Made by a program: the position numbers and the translations under genes
Notes under the pieces: generated by a model
What the model saw: the letters and a program-made list of their open reading frames with translations, nothing else
Database searches by the model: none
Told to the model about the DNA's origin: nothing
Shown: positions 27,968 to 36,332 of the stretch, one piece after another
Layout: each line of letters starts with the position of its first letter
How positions within the stretch are numbered: position 1 is the stretch's first letter
Source: an uncultured Actinomycetes bacterium
GTDB taxonomy: Bacteria > Actinomycetota > Actinomycetes > Nanopelagicales > Nanopelagicaceae
Direction: 5' to 3'
DNA: 39,512 nt
Assembly (NCBI GenBank): GCA_903832395.1
Contig: CAILBF010000061.1
Location: forward strand, 1 to 39,512

Positions 27968-29312
27968 AGCGCGTCGTAATACTTTCAAATCGCCTAAACC
28001 AGATGCCGCTCGATTGCTGGCCTTTGATTTGATCACTGAAGTAAACCGTAATGAGGGTTATTCAAACTTACTTTTGCCGCAAGCGTTGAGTTCTAGTTCA
28101 ATGGAGGAGCGCGACCGTAATTTAGTCACAGAACTTGTTTATGGAACGCTGCGGATGCAGGGCAAACATGATTGGATTTTGGCGCAAATCAGCGATCGAC
28201 CTTGGCCAGAAGTAGATCCCGGAATCGTCGATGTTGCTCGGCTCGGTGTACATCAGATTCACGAAATGCGAATTCCAGACCATGCCGCAGTTGCTGCAAC
28301 CGTTGAGGTAGCAAGAAAGAGAGTGGGCGAATCCAAAGCTAGTTTTGTTAATGCACTTCTGCGAAGTGTCACACGTAAAAGCATGGAGGAGTGGTTTGCG
28401 CCATTAGCCGCGATTAAGGATCCAGTTACCCGAATGGCGATTCAATACTCTCACCCAGAGTGGATTATTTCGGCCTATTACGATCTTTTAAAGGATTGGG
28501 AGCAGGTTGAGGCGGCACTCGCAATTAACAACGTTCCGGCAACTCCAACGTTAGTTTCATGGCCTGGTTTTTCAACGCAAGAGGATTTAGTTGCACTTGG
28601 CGCCCAAACTACGCAATTCTCCGAATTCGGTGCCTCGTTCAAAGGCAACCCGGGAAGTTTAGATATTGTTCGCCATCGTTTAGCTGGAGTCCAAGATGAG
28701 GGATCGCAGTTAGTTGCCACGGTATTTGCGCGCGTTGCGAACGGACAGTCATGGCTTGATCTTTGTGCAGGTCCTGGAGGAAAGGCTGCACTTCTATCTG
28801 CAATTGCTTCAACACGCGACATTAAGTTCACCGCTAATGAGATCTCAACACCTCGTGCTAACTTAGTAATGAATGTTGTCCATGGCGCGCGTGTATGGGT
28901 GGGCGATGGTCGCGAAATCGCCTCACATGGCGAGAGTTTCGATGCAATTTTAATTGATGCGCCGTGCACCGGTCTTGGCGCGCTGCGTCGGCGCCCCGAA
29001 GTACGTTGGCGTCGTTCGCTGAAAGATTTACGCGAACTCACGCAGTTGCAACGCGAGTTGATCGAATCCGCAATTTCCGTTTTGAAACCTTCAGGGGTTT
29101 TCGGCTATGCGACATGTTCACCTCACTTGGCCGAAACCACGGTTCAAGTTAACGACATATTGAAGAATCATCCTGAATTAGAGCTCATAGATATAGCCCC
29201 ATACCTTCCAAAAGGCCTTGAATCGGCCACCCGTGGGGGAGCAATGGCGCTCTGGACTCATCTACACGGCACAGATGCAATGTTCTTAGCTCTCCTTCGA
29301 AAGAAAAGTTAG
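27960..29312 (+). CDS. rsmB: 16S rRNA m5C967 methyltransferase (RsmB/Sun)
   Basis: 450-residue SAM-dependent rRNA methyltransferase. An N-terminal NusB-like RNA-binding domain (about 15-150) precedes the methyltransferase core. The SAM loop is WLDLCAGPGGKAALLSA. The two family cysteines are in DAPCTGLGALRRRPEVRWRR and GYATCSPHLAET. It uses a rare TTG start at 27960, supported by GGAGA 5 nt upstream. The stop (TAG) overlaps a -10 element for rpe. Confidence 0.95.
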   Translation: MVEARRNTFKSPKPDAARLLAFDLITEVNRNEGYSNLLLPQALSSSSMEERDRNLVTELVYGTLRMQGKHDWILAQISDRPWPEVDPGIVDVARLGVHQIHEMRIPDHAAVAATVEVARKRVGESKASFVNALLRSVTRKSMEEWFAPLAAIKDPVTRMAIQYSHPEWIISAYYDLLKDWEQVEAALAINNVPATPTLVSWPGFSTQEDLVALGAQTTQFSEFGASFKGNPGSLDIVRHRLAGVQDEGSQLVATVFARVANGQSWLDLCAGPGGKAALLSAIASTRDIKFTANEISTPRANLVMNVVHGARVWVGDGREIASHGESFDAILIDAPCTGLGALRRRPEVRWRRSLKDLRELTQLQRELIESAISVLKPSGVFGYATCSPHLAETTVQVNDILKNHPELELIDIAPYLPKGLESATRGGAMALWTHLHGTDAMFLALLRKKS

Positions 29313-29315
29313 GAT
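29310..29315 (+). promoter_or_regulatory. Leaderless -10 element (TAGGAT) of rpe
   Basis: TAGGAT, which contains the rsmB stop codon, lies exactly 6 nt before the rpe ATG (29322). AGGA could instead act as an SD at 7 nt, so the case is ambiguous. Confidence 0.35.
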
Positions 29316-29321
29316 ATTGCG

Positions 29322-29987
29322 ATGACCCGTGAAATCAGAATCACCCCAAGTATTTTAAATGCTGATTTAACGAAATTGAGTCAAGAGATTGCCCGTATTG
29401 CCGGTGTTTCCGACCTTCTCCACTTAGATGTTATGGATAATGTTTTTGTACCTAACTTCACATTCGACTTCGAACGCGCGAGCCAAATCATCAAAGAGAG
29501 CGTCCTTCCAGTTGATGCACACTTAATGGTCGCTGATGTGGATTTAATTGCCCCGGCTTATGGCGAAGCGGGTTGTGCAAGCGTGACTATTCACGCAGAG
29601 GCGACTACAAATATTGCATCAACGCTGCGCGCGATTCGCCACACTGGCGCACGCGCCGGTTTAGGTATTAAACCCGGAACCAAAATTGAAGATTATGAAA
29701 GCTTTAGCGATCAAGTTGATATGTTTTTAATTATGACGGTAGAACCGGGTTTTGGTGGTCAAAAGTTCATGCATGAGATGATGGAAAAGGTGCGGCGCAC
29801 TCGTAAATTAATTGGTGATAGACCTATATGGCTGCAAGTCGATGGCGGCATCTCGATAGATACGATTGCAGAGGCGGCCGAGGCTGGCGCCGATACCTTT
29901 GTTGCCGGCAGCGCCGTATTTAACGCCGGAGATCCAGCGGCGATGGTCCTTTCATTACGCAATTGCGCAACCTCTGTGGCAGACTAA
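29322..29987 (+). CDS. rpe: Ribulose-phosphate 3-epimerase
   Basis: Pentose phosphate pathway enzyme interconverting ribulose 5-phosphate and xylulose 5-phosphate. 221 residues, TIM barrel. Motifs are ITPSILNADLTKLSQE, LLHLDVMDNVFVPNFTF, VDAHLMV, MTVEPGFGGQKFM, and the phosphate loop in LQVDGGISIDTI and TFVAGSAVF. It is the last gene before the FMN riboswitch, which begins about 9 nt after its stop. Confidence 0.98.
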   Translation: MTREIRITPSILNADLTKLSQEIARIAGVSDLLHLDVMDNVFVPNFTFDFERASQIIKESVLPVDAHLMVADVDLIAPAYGEAGCASVTIHAEATTNIASTLRAIRHTGARAGLGIKPGTKIEDYESFSDQVDMFLIMTVEPGFGGQKFMHEMMEKVRRTRKLIGDRPIWLQVDGGISIDTIAEAAEAGADTFVAGSAVFNAGDPAAMVLSLRNCATSVAD

Positions 29988-29995
29988 GCCCACGT

Positions 29996-30115
29996 TGTTC
30001 CGGGGGTCGGTGTTAATTCCGAACCGGCGGTAAAGTCCGCGACCCAGTCACATCCAGTGATTGGTTGATTTGGTGTAATTCCAAAACCGACAGTTATAGT
30101 CTGGATAAAGGGACA
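29996..30115 (+). promoter_or_regulatory. FMN riboswitch (RFN element) aptamer
   Basis: The sequence follows the RFN consensus block by block: GGGGTCGGTG, then TTCCGAACCGGCGGT, AAGTCCGCGACCC, a variable arm, GGTTGATTTGGTGTAATTCC, AAACCGACAGT and TATAGTCTGGAT. The closing P1 stem pairs UGUUCC (29996-30001) with GGGACA (30110-30115), allowing one G-U. It senses FMN and should lower expression of the downstream transporter when FMN is plentiful. It sits only 8 nt after the rpe stop, so its promoter must lie within rpe or upstream. Confidence 0.95.
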
Positions 30116-30116
30116 T

Positions 30117-30149
30117 GTGAGCATCTGTGCTACCTGCACATGTGCTTAC
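30117..30149 (+). promoter_or_regulatory. Hairpin in the FMN riboswitch expression platform
   Basis: GTGAGCATCTGTGC (30117-30130) pairs with GCACATGTGCTTAC (30136-30149) across a 5-nt loop with one mismatch. No U-run follows, so it is not an intrinsic terminator. Downstream, GCTTCCT (30156-30162) is complementary to the SD region AGGAAGG (about 30178-30184). Control of translation is therefore more likely than control of termination. Confidence 0.5.
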
Positions 30150-30191
30150 TGTGTTGCTTCCTGGAGCTTTTCATCCTAGGAAGGATCAACT

Positions 30192-30881
30192 ATGAACATC
30201 ATTAAGTGGCTTTTTGAAACAAATGTACATTTTGGAAGTAAATCAATCGCCGTTCGCGAAATTTTAGGCGGAACTTTAGGTCTATCGAGTGCAATTTTAG
30301 GTGCACGCCGAAAAGTATCTGCGTGGCCGATTGGCATTGCAGGAGATGCGCTTCTTTTCACCGTATTTCTTGGAGCGGTATTTGCTTATGCCGATCAACC
30401 TTCGGCCAATTTCTATGGGCAAGCCAGCAGGAATCTTTTGCTGATAATTGTCAGTGTCTATGGCTGGATTCGTTGGGCACGACATACCCGTGCCAATGGC
30501 AAGACACAACCACCAGTATCACCACGTTGGACTACCTCAAAAGAAAAACTCGTATTGTTTCCAACAATAATCATCTTTTACCTACTTTCAATGCAGATCT
30601 TTAAAGCTCTTGGCGAAAGTGGAACGTGGGTGCTTGTCGATACGTGGATCTTTACCGGGACGGCTTTGGCAACTTATGGCATGAGCCGTGGGTATGTTGA
30701 ATTTTGGCTGGTATGGATTGCCGTTGACTTTGTCGGCGTTCCCTTTGCTTTTAAGAATGGCTACTACCCAACTGGGACTCTCTATGCAATCTATCTACCC
30801 TTCGTAATTTGGGGCTTTATGTCCTGGCTACGAATATCTAAGCTGGAGGCTAATTCAGAACCCGCGGTCGTTGGAGCATAG
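30192..30881 (+). CDS. ribM: RibM/PnuX-type riboflavin transporter (PnuC family)
   Basis: 229-residue integral membrane protein of the PnuC fold with about 6-7 helices and the typical C-terminal WLVWIAVDFVGVPFAFKNGYYPTGTLYAIYLPFVIWGFMSWLR. PnuC homologues carry NMN/nicotinamide riboside, thiamine or riboflavin. The FMN riboswitch directly upstream assigns riboflavin, as for RibM in Corynebacterium and Streptomyces. SD AGGAAGG lies 7 nt before ATG 30192. It is the only flavin-related gene here; ribE, ribAB and ribH, which accompany ribM upstream of hisE-hisG in Streptomyces, are absent. Confidence 0.88.
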   Translation: MNIIKWLFETNVHFGSKSIAVREILGGTLGLSSAILGARRKVSAWPIGIAGDALLFTVFLGAVFAYADQPSANFYGQASRNLLLIIVSVYGWIRWARHTRANGKTQPPVSPRWTTSKEKLVLFPTIIIFYLLSMQIFKALGESGTWVLVDTWIFTGTALATYGMSRGYVEFWLVWIAVDFVGVPFAFKNGYYPTGTLYAIYLPFVIWGFMSWLRISKLEANSEPAVVGA

Positions 30882-30887
30882 TAAACT
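30882..30887 (+). promoter_or_regulatory. Leaderless -10 element (TAAACT) of hisE
   Basis: TAAACT, overlapping the end of ribM, lies exactly 6 nt before the hisE ATG (30894); no SD. It would free the his genes from FMN control. Confidence 0.5.
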
Positions 30888-30893
30888 TCCCGA

Positions 30894-31157
30894 ATGAAAT
30901 CCTTTGATTCCTTATGGAGTGAGCTCGCAGCCAAAGTTGCGAGCCGCCCAGAAGGTTCGGGAACCGTGGCTGCAGTTGATGCAGGTGTGCATACAATCGG
31001 TAAAAAGATCTTAGAAGAGGCCGGTGAAGTGTGGCTGGCTGGTGAACATGAGTCAAATGATGCTCTTGCCGAAGAGATAAGTCAGTTGATTTACCACGTG
31101 CAGACAATGATGTTAGCCCGCGGATTAACGCCCGACGACATTTATAAGTATCTCTAA
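30894..31157 (+). CDS. hisE: Phosphoribosyl-ATP diphosphatase
   Basis: Second step of histidine synthesis, hydrolysing PR-ATP to PR-AMP. 87 residues, all-helical MazG-like fold, with [17 protein letters not shown] and [23 protein letters not shown] carrying the conserved acidic residues. It is a stand-alone enzyme, not the HisIE fusion. hisG follows after 20 nt, the usual actinobacterial pair. Confidence 0.96.
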   Translation: MKSFDSLWSELAAKVASRPEGSGTVAAVDAGVHTIGKKILEEAGEVWLAGEHESNDALAEEISQLIYHVQTMMLARGLTPDDIYKYL

Positions 31158-31177
31158 AGAAGGAATCGAGAATCCAT

Positions 31178-32023
31178 ATGTTGCGAATTGCGGTGCCCAA
31201 TAAAGGATCTTTAGCCGAAGCGTCAATATCGGTTTTGCAAGAGGCCGGTTACAAGCAGCGCAGTGATAGTCGTGATTTAGTTTTGGTCGATGCCGATAAT
31301 AATGTTGAGTTCTATTACTTGCGACCACGAGATATTGCAATCTATGTCGGATCAGGCGAACTAGAAGCTGGGATTACGGGCAGAGACTTGCTTATAGATT
31401 CAGGCGCAGATGCTAAAGAAGTATTGTCCTTAGATTTTGGTGGCTCTACTTTTCGCTTTGCGGGTCCAGTTGATCAGAATTTCACCGTCGCAGATATCGC
31501 TGGCAAGCGAGTTGCAACGGCATATCCCGGCTTAGTGAGCGCACACTTATCCGACCTAAAACTCACGGCCGAGGTTGTGCGACTCGATGGCGCAGTTGAA
31601 AGCAGCGTGCGTTTAGGCGTCGCGGATTTGATTGCCGATGTAGTGAGCACTGGAAATACGCTTCGACAAGCTGGGCTAAAGATTTTTGGCGAGCCAATTT
31701 TGACCAGTGAGGCGGTAGTAATTACTCGTCAAGGCGTTGAGGTTAGAAGCGAGCTTGAAGTGTTGATACGTAGATTGCAGGGAGTTGTCACTGCCCGCAA
31801 ATATGTTTTGCTCGACTACGACATTCCCTCTGCAACTGTTGAGGCGGCTTGCGCAATTACTCCAGGTTTAGAGTCACCAACCATCTCACCTCTCCAAAAA
31901 CCAGGTTGGGTCGCAGTACGCGCGATGGTCTTGCGCAAAGATACAAACCGAGTGATGGATGAACTATGGAATGTGGGAGCACGCGGGATACTAGTTACCG
32001 ATATTCACGCCTGCAGATTGTAA
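31178..32023 (+). CDS. hisG: ATP phosphoribosyltransferase (long form)
   Basis: First, feedback-controlled step of histidine synthesis. 281 residues, the long hexameric form with a C-terminal histidine-binding regulatory domain, so no HisZ is needed. Motifs are LRIAVPNKGSLAE, the family block IAIYVGSGELEAGITGRDLL, PRPP loop LIADVVSTGNTLRQAGL, and the C-terminal SPTISPLQKPGWVAVRAMV and VGARGILVTDIHACRL. GAAGGA lies about 12 nt before the ATG. It converges on serB with a 4-nt gap. Confidence 0.97.
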   Translation: MLRIAVPNKGSLAEASISVLQEAGYKQRSDSRDLVLVDADNNVEFYYLRPRDIAIYVGSGELEAGITGRDLLIDSGADAKEVLSLDFGGSTFRFAGPVDQNFTVADIAGKRVATAYPGLVSAHLSDLKLTAEVVRLDGAVESSVRLGVADLIADVVSTGNTLRQAGLKIFGEPILTSEAVVITRQGVEVRSELEVLIRRLQGVVTARKYVLLDYDIPSATVEAACAITPGLESPTISPLQKPGWVAVRAMVLRKDTNRVMDELWNVGARGILVTDIHACRL

Positions 32024-32027
32024 AAAA

Positions 32028-33218
32028 CTAGTTAGTTTCCGAATCAATTGCTTCGCGAGGTATTCCGAGTAGATAGAGAACTGAATCAAGGTATGGGGCG
32101 CTCACACTGCTATCTGCGGCCGCTTTGACTGCTGGTTTTGCATTGAAGGCAATTCCTAAGCCAGCCGCTGCGATCATATCTAGATCATTTGCACCATCTC
32201 CGATGGCTACAGTCTGCGAAATACTTATCGACTCCTCGGCCGCGAACTCATGAAGTGCTTGTGCTTTGGCCGCTCTATCGATAATTGGACCCAAGACTTC
32301 GCCCGTAAGTTCACCATTGTGAATGCCTAATTTATTGGCCCGAAAACTCGTGATTTGGAGCTCGTTCATTAAGGGTGAAATTACATCGGTGAATCCTCCC
32401 GAAACCACAGTTACTACATGACCTAATCGATGCAACGTTTGAACCAAGGTTTTAGCACCAGGAGTGAGTGTGATTTCACTTTGAACTTCCTTGATAACGC
32501 TCTCCGGTAACCCTTTAAGTAGTAGCACACGCGCACGTAGCGATTGCTCAAAATCTAACTCACCGCGCATAGCCGACTCTGTTATTTCTTGCACAAGCTG
32601 GCCTTTGCCTGCCTTAGCGGCAAGTAAATCAATGACTTCTTGCTCAATTAAAGTTGAATCAACATCTAGTTGAATCAGTTTCTTACCAAATCGCAAATTC
32701 CCACTTGGTTGGATAGCAATATCAATGCCATGTGTGGCAGCTACAACCGACAGGGATGCACTTAAAGCCTCTTGTTTCGCACCGGATACGAGAAACTCTA
32801 TAGCCGTTACTGGAGTTGATGCAGTTCGAGTGACACCTTCAATATTTCCATCGGCCTCGGCAATTGCCCCAGCAACGTTAGCGACCGCCTCGGGCAATAG
32901 TTTCGTGGTCAAAACTACGACGTGCAACAATCCTGCTTTAGTTGAGATGCTAGAAGTATTCGTCTGGGCATAGAGAGTTGCGATATCAACATCAAGTCTG
33001 GTGGCACAAGCTTGTAGATCGTCTTCAATCGCCTTTTCATGAGCGGGATTCAAAGCGATGAGTACGGTCAAAATTAATCGATTACTTATAACCACCTGCT
33101 CAATATCTATAATTGAGATTGAAAACGGAGCCAACGTATCAAATAGTTCTTGCGTAATCCCTGGCTTATCGACTCCGCTGAGCAGAATCAGACCAGTGAA
33201 CTGCTCAATTGTGCTCAT
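32028..33218 (-). CDS. serB: Phosphoserine phosphatase with N-terminal ACT domains
   Basis: Final step of serine synthesis, a HAD-family phosphatase of 396 residues. An ACT-like regulatory region fills the first ~170 residues (LILLSGVDKPGITQELFDTL, then a second ACT repeat). The catalytic part has LDVDSTLIEQEVIDLLA (DxDST), VSGGFTDVISPL and VAIGDGANDLDMIAAAGLGIAFNAKP. I chose ATG 33218 over the GTG at 33245. A TAACCT hexamer lies 10 nt upstream (33229-33234), implying a very short leader. serB diverges from the ABC ATPase gene. Confidence 0.95.
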   Translation of the reverse strand: MSTIEQFTGLILLSGVDKPGITQELFDTLAPFSISIIDIEQVVISNRLILTVLIALNPAHEKAIEDDLQACATRLDVDIATLYAQTNTSSISTKAGLLHVVVLTTKLLPEAVANVAGAIAEADGNIEGVTRTASTPVTAIEFLVSGAKQEALSASLSVVAATHGIDIAIQPSGNLRFGKKLIQLDVDSTLIEQEVIDLLAAKAGKGQLVQEITESAMRGELDFEQSLRARVLLLKGLPESVIKEVQSEITLTPGAKTLVQTLHRLGHVVTVVSGGFTDVISPLMNELQITSFRANKLGIHNGELTGEVLGPIIDRAAKAQALHEFAAEESISISQTVAIGDGANDLDMIAAAGLGIAFNAKPAVKAAADSSVSAPYLDSVLYLLGIPREAIDSETN

Positions 33219-33290
33219 AATGGAGCCAAGGTTATCGCGAATCACGCCGGGCTAGATGCCAAAACCGCCTCCCAATGCTCTCTCACCGAT

Positions 33291-33296
33291 TATCCT
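33291..33296 (+). promoter_or_regulatory. -10 element (TATCCT) of the ABC ATPase gene
   Basis: TATCCT lies 8 nt before ATG 33305, predicting a leader of only 1-2 nt. There is no SD. This supports the internal ATG over the ORF-track start at 33275. Confidence 0.45.
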
Positions 33297-33304
33297 TTTC
33301 TTCT

Positions 33305-34096
33305 ATGGCCAGCGGATCTGTTTTAGAAGTTATGAATGTGTCGGTTCGACGCGGAGAAAAGATCATTCTGGGACCCATCAACTTCACAATAAATTCGGGG
33401 GAGCGTTGGGTCATCCTTGGGCCAAATGGTGCGGGAAAATCTACTTTGCTTCAGATTCTTGCAACCAAAATATTTCCAACTACCGGAACGGTTTTGATTT
33501 TAGAGAAGGAAATGGGTCGAGTAGATTTATTTGAACTGCGCACTCGAATTGGTCTATGTGGAGCGATTCTTGCCGAAGATATTCCGGCCGATGAATTAGT
33601 CAAAGATGTCGTTTTAACGGCGGCGTACGCAATTTTGGGTAGATGGAATGAAGCTTATGATCTTTGGGATGAATCTCGCGCGATGGCACTGCTGACAACC
33701 TTTGGCGTACGCGAGCTAGGTGATCGCCTATACGGAACGCTAAGCGAAGGAGAGCGAAAGCGAGTACAGATCGCTCGTGCGCTAATGACCGATCCTGAAC
33801 TTCTATTGTTGGATGAACCAGCGGCGGGCTTAGATGTTGGTGGCCGAGAAGATTTGTTGCGCAGGTTTGCTGACTTTTCATTGGATGCGACTGCACCTGC
33901 AACGGTTTTAGTTACACACCACATTGAAGAGATTCCGGTCGGTACGACTCATGCGCTCCTGTTAAAAAACGGAATCATTGCTGTATCTGGTCCCGCCGAG
34001 CAGGTCATCACGAGTGAACATATCTCAGCTATATTCGATACGCCTATCGAAGTTAGTTCGGTAAATGGCCGATTCTCAGCGCGAGCTTGGATGTAG
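33305..34096 (+). CDS. ABC transporter ATP-binding protein (YlmA-like), no cognate permease nearby
   Basis: Soluble ATPase subunit of 263 residues from ATG 33305. It has Walker A WVILGPNGAGKSTLLQ, signature LSEGERKRVQIARALMTDPELLLLDEP (signature plus Walker B), D-loop AGLDVGGRE and H-loop VTHHIEEIPVGTTHALLLKNG. The sequence resembles the YlmA / iron-chelate-type ATPases. No membrane or binding-protein gene lies beside it, so its transported substrate, or a non-transport role, is unknown. The C-terminus runs into ung. Confidence 0.9.
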   Translation: MASGSVLEVMNVSVRRGEKIILGPINFTINSGERWVILGPNGAGKSTLLQILATKIFPTTGTVLILEKEMGRVDLFELRTRIGLCGAILAEDIPADELVKDVVLTAAYAILGRWNEAYDLWDESRAMALLTTFGVRELGDRLYGTLSEGERKRVQIARALMTDPELLLLDEPAAGLDVGGREDLLRRFADFSLDATAPATVLVTHHIEEIPVGTTHALLLKNGIIAVSGPAEQVITSEHISAIFDTPIEVSSVNGRFSARAWM

Positions 34097-34097
34097 C

Positions 34098-34736
34098 GTG
34101 AGTTTGTTCGACCAGTTACATCCAGAGTGGAAAGTCGCACTCAATCACTTGCACGATGCTTTAAATCTTATAGATTCGCAGCTTGATCCATCGACTCTGG
34201 CCCCTGACTATGACAATGTTATGCGTGCATTAACTACACCCATTGATTCAATTCGAGTGGTGATTTTTGGTCAGGATCCATATCCGACACCGGGTTATGC
34301 AAATGGGTTGGCCTTTTCAGTTAAACCAGAGATTTCAAAACTTCCGGCATCGCTTAAGAATATTTTTACAGAGTTAGAAAGTGACCTTGGTGGGCCAATG
34401 AGTACGAACGGTGATTTAACCAGATGGGCTAATCAAGGTGTTTTGCTGCAGAATCGCATCTTAACGACCCAATCTGGTGCAACTATGAGCCACAAAAATT
34501 TAGGATGGCAGAAGTTTACCGATGAAGTAGCCAGAGTATTGGGGAGTAGATCGGTCATTGCAATTCTCTGGGGTAAAAACGCGCAGGAACTAGAGCTTTA
34601 TTTCAAAGCTGAACTCGTAATTACATCACCACATCCGAGTCCACTCTCTGCTTATCGTGGATTTTTCGGTTCTAAGCCATTTTCGAGAGTTAATGCAATC
34701 TTAGTTGCACAAGGTCAATCGCCCATTAGTTGGTAG
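34098..34736 (+). CDS. ung: Uracil-DNA glycosylase (family 1)
   Basis: Removes uracil from DNA in base-excision repair. 212 residues from GTG 34098; the ORF-track ATG at 34065 would overlap the ABC gene by 32 nt, and neither start has a clear SD. The water-activating Asp is in VVIFGQDPYPTPGYANGLAFSV; the usual His of GQDPYH is Pro, which I recall as common in actinobacteria. Other motifs are NRILTTQSGATMSHKNLGWQKFTDEV, AILWGKNAQE and the catalytic HPSPLSAYRGFFGSKPFSRVN. It is followed by a strong hairpin terminator. Confidence 0.95.
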   Translation: MSLFDQLHPEWKVALNHLHDALNLIDSQLDPSTLAPDYDNVMRALTTPIDSIRVVIFGQDPYPTPGYANGLAFSVKPEISKLPASLKNIFTELESDLGGPMSTNGDLTRWANQGVLLQNRILTTQSGATMSHKNLGWQKFTDEVARVLGSRSVIAILWGKNAQELELYFKAELVITSPHPSPLSAYRGFFGSKPFSRVNAILVAQGQSPISW

Positions 34737-34741
34737 TTACA

Positions 34742-34779
34742 TAGGAAAGCCCCGCAGATTTCTCTGCGGGGCTTTCCTA
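34742..34779. terminator. Bidirectional intrinsic terminator between ung and the NCS2 permease
   Basis: A perfect 17-bp inverted repeat (TAGGAAAGCCCCGCAGA / TCTGCGGGGCTTTCCTA) with a 4-nt TTTC loop. The GC-rich core is flanked by AAAG and CTTT so it reads as A-stem-T in both directions. It sits between two convergent stop codons, 5 nt after ung and 15 nt after the permease. Confidence 0.9.
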
Positions 34780-34794
34780 CTTTAGAGGTTTTAG

Positions 34795-36234
34795 TTACCC
34801 AATCCACCCACTAATAGGTGCTGAGAGGAAGTAGATAACGAAGAGCGCAGAGACCAGTAGAAGCAAAGGATGAACATCCTTGCGACGACCCTGAGCAAAT
34901 CGAATCACTACGTGTGAAACAAAGCCTGCACCGATTCCAACTGAGATGCTGTAAGTAAATGGCATCAAGATGATCGTAAGGAAAGCCGGAATAGCAATTC
35001 CCAAATCGGTCCAATCAATGTCTTTCACTTGTGTCATCATCAAGAATCCCACGATAACCAACGCTGGAGTAGCGGCCTCATATGGAATAATTGCGACAAG
35101 AGGAGATAGGAAGATTGTTAACAAGAAACAGATGCCCGTTACAACTGAGGCAAGACCTGTTCGGGCTCCCTCACCTACACCTGATGCCGATTCAATATAT
35201 GAAGTATTGGATGAGATTCCTGCGGCGCCACCTGCAGCTGCAGCAATTGAGTCAACAAGCAAAATCTTCTCAATGTTTGGAACAGTTCCGTCAGCACCAA
35301 TTAAGCCTGCTTCGTGACCAATAGCTGTCACAGTGCCTACTGTGTCAAAGAAATCCGACAGAAGTAGCGTGAAAACTAGAAGAATTCCCGAAACAAGCGA
35401 GATTCGACTGAAAGAACCGAGCAAGCTGAAATGTCCCAATAAGGAAAAGTCAGGGGTTGAAGTAATCGATGTTGGGAGTTTAGGAATATTTAAACCCCAG
35501 CCCTTTGGATTGCTTTCGGTTGGTGAGATGAAACTTGGGCCAATCTTAAATGCGGCCTCAAGAATAATCGCCAAAACGGTTGCTGCAACGATACCAATAA
35601 GTAGCGCACCCTTAGTTTTCTTAACCATCAAGATGGCGATTAAGAGTAAACCGAAGATGAATACAATGATTGGCCAACCCGTTAGATTTCCACCATCACC
35701 AAGTTGAACTGGAACTGGTCCAGTACCGGTACGACGCACGAAACCTGAATCCACCAAACCGATTAGAGCGATGAATAGACCAATTCCGACAGAAATTGCG
35801 TATTTCAATTGCTGTGGTACTGCCCTAAACACGGCGGTACGAAAACCGGTAAGAACTAATACGGTAATGATTAAGCCCTCAAGAACGACAAGACCCATTG
35901 CATCGGCCCATGTCATTTTGGAAGCGATTCCATAAGCGACGAAAGTATTGAGACCAAGTCCTGTTGCTAGAGCTAATGGGAAATTACCAATGACTCCCAT
36001 AAGAATTGTGAGTACGCCCGCAACGAGAGCCGTTGTGGCGGCAATCAAGGGGAGATTTTGACCAAATGCAGAAAACCCTCCGAGGAATTTTTTATTGCTA
36101 TCGACTGCTCCACCGAGGATCAATGGATTTAGTGCAACGATATAAGCCATTGTGAAGAACGTGACGATTCCGCCTCGGACTTCACGACTTAGCGTTGACC
36201 CTCGCTCAGAGATTTTAAAATACGTATCGAGCAT
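34795..36234 (-). CDS. NCS2-family purine (guanine/hypoxanthine/adenine) permease, AzgA/PbuG type
   Basis: Proton-coupled nucleobase transporter of 479 residues with about 12-14 membrane helices. The N-terminus LSREVRGGIVTFFTMAYIVALNPLILGGA and the blocks GNFPLALATGLGLNTFVAYG, LSDFFDTVGTVTAIGHEAGL, GAAGISSNTSYIESASGVGEGARTGLASVVTG and ATPALVIVGFLMM are those of the AzgA/PbuG branch. Exact base preference cannot be read from sequence. SD AAAGGGA lies 6 nt before the ATG, so unlike its neighbours this gene has a leader. It probably supplies salvaged purines. Confidence 0.93.
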   Translation of the reverse strand: MLDTYFKISERGSTLSREVRGGIVTFFTMAYIVALNPLILGGAVDSNKKFLGGFSAFGQNLPLIAATTALVAGVLTILMGVIGNFPLALATGLGLNTFVAYGIASKMTWADAMGLVVLEGLIITVLVLTGFRTAVFRAVPQQLKYAISVGIGLFIALIGLVDSGFVRRTGTGPVPVQLGDGGNLTGWPIIVFIFGLLLIAILMVKKTKGALLIGIVAATVLAIILEAAFKIGPSFISPTESNPKGWGLNIPKLPTSITSTPDFSLLGHFSLLGSFSRISLVSGILLVFTLLLSDFFDTVGTVTAIGHEAGLIGADGTVPNIEKILLVDSIAAAAGGAAGISSNTSYIESASGVGEGARTGLASVVTGICFLLTIFLSPLVAIIPYEAATPALVIVGFLMMTQVKDIDWTDLGIAIPAFLTIILMPFTYSISVGIGAGFVSHVVIRFAQGRRKDVHPLLLLVSALFVIYFLSAPISGWIG

Positions 36235-36332
36235 GAATTATCCCTTTCTGTTGTGGTGATAGACCGGAGGAACTCCTTGCAGCCTGCACACGAGTACCAC
36301 CTGAGGGAAGATGGTTAAAAGGTTAACGCGTA
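36235..36332 (-). other. 98-nt leader between the YczE gene and the NCS2 permease
   Basis: On the minus strand this holds SD AAAGGGA (36241-36247) and possible small hairpins: GGAG-TTC-CTCC, TGCA-GGC-TGCA and an enclosing GTGGT/ACCAC pairing (36296-36300 with 36253-36257). I cannot match it to a known purine riboswitch consensus. A promoter is probable but not clearly seen. Confidence 0.3.

Noticed and set aside
28478-29041. 187-aa minus-strand ORF inside rsmB
   Set aside because: Shadow frame opposite conserved methyltransferase motifs; no motif of its own.
32019-32036. Possible hairpin AACTAGTTAGTT between hisG and serB as a terminator
   Set aside because: Stem of 4-5 bp with almost no loop and AT-rich; too weak to call.
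36235-36332. Purine riboswitch upstream of the NCS2 permease
   Set aside because: The conserved three-way-junction core of the purine aptamer is not present on either strand.
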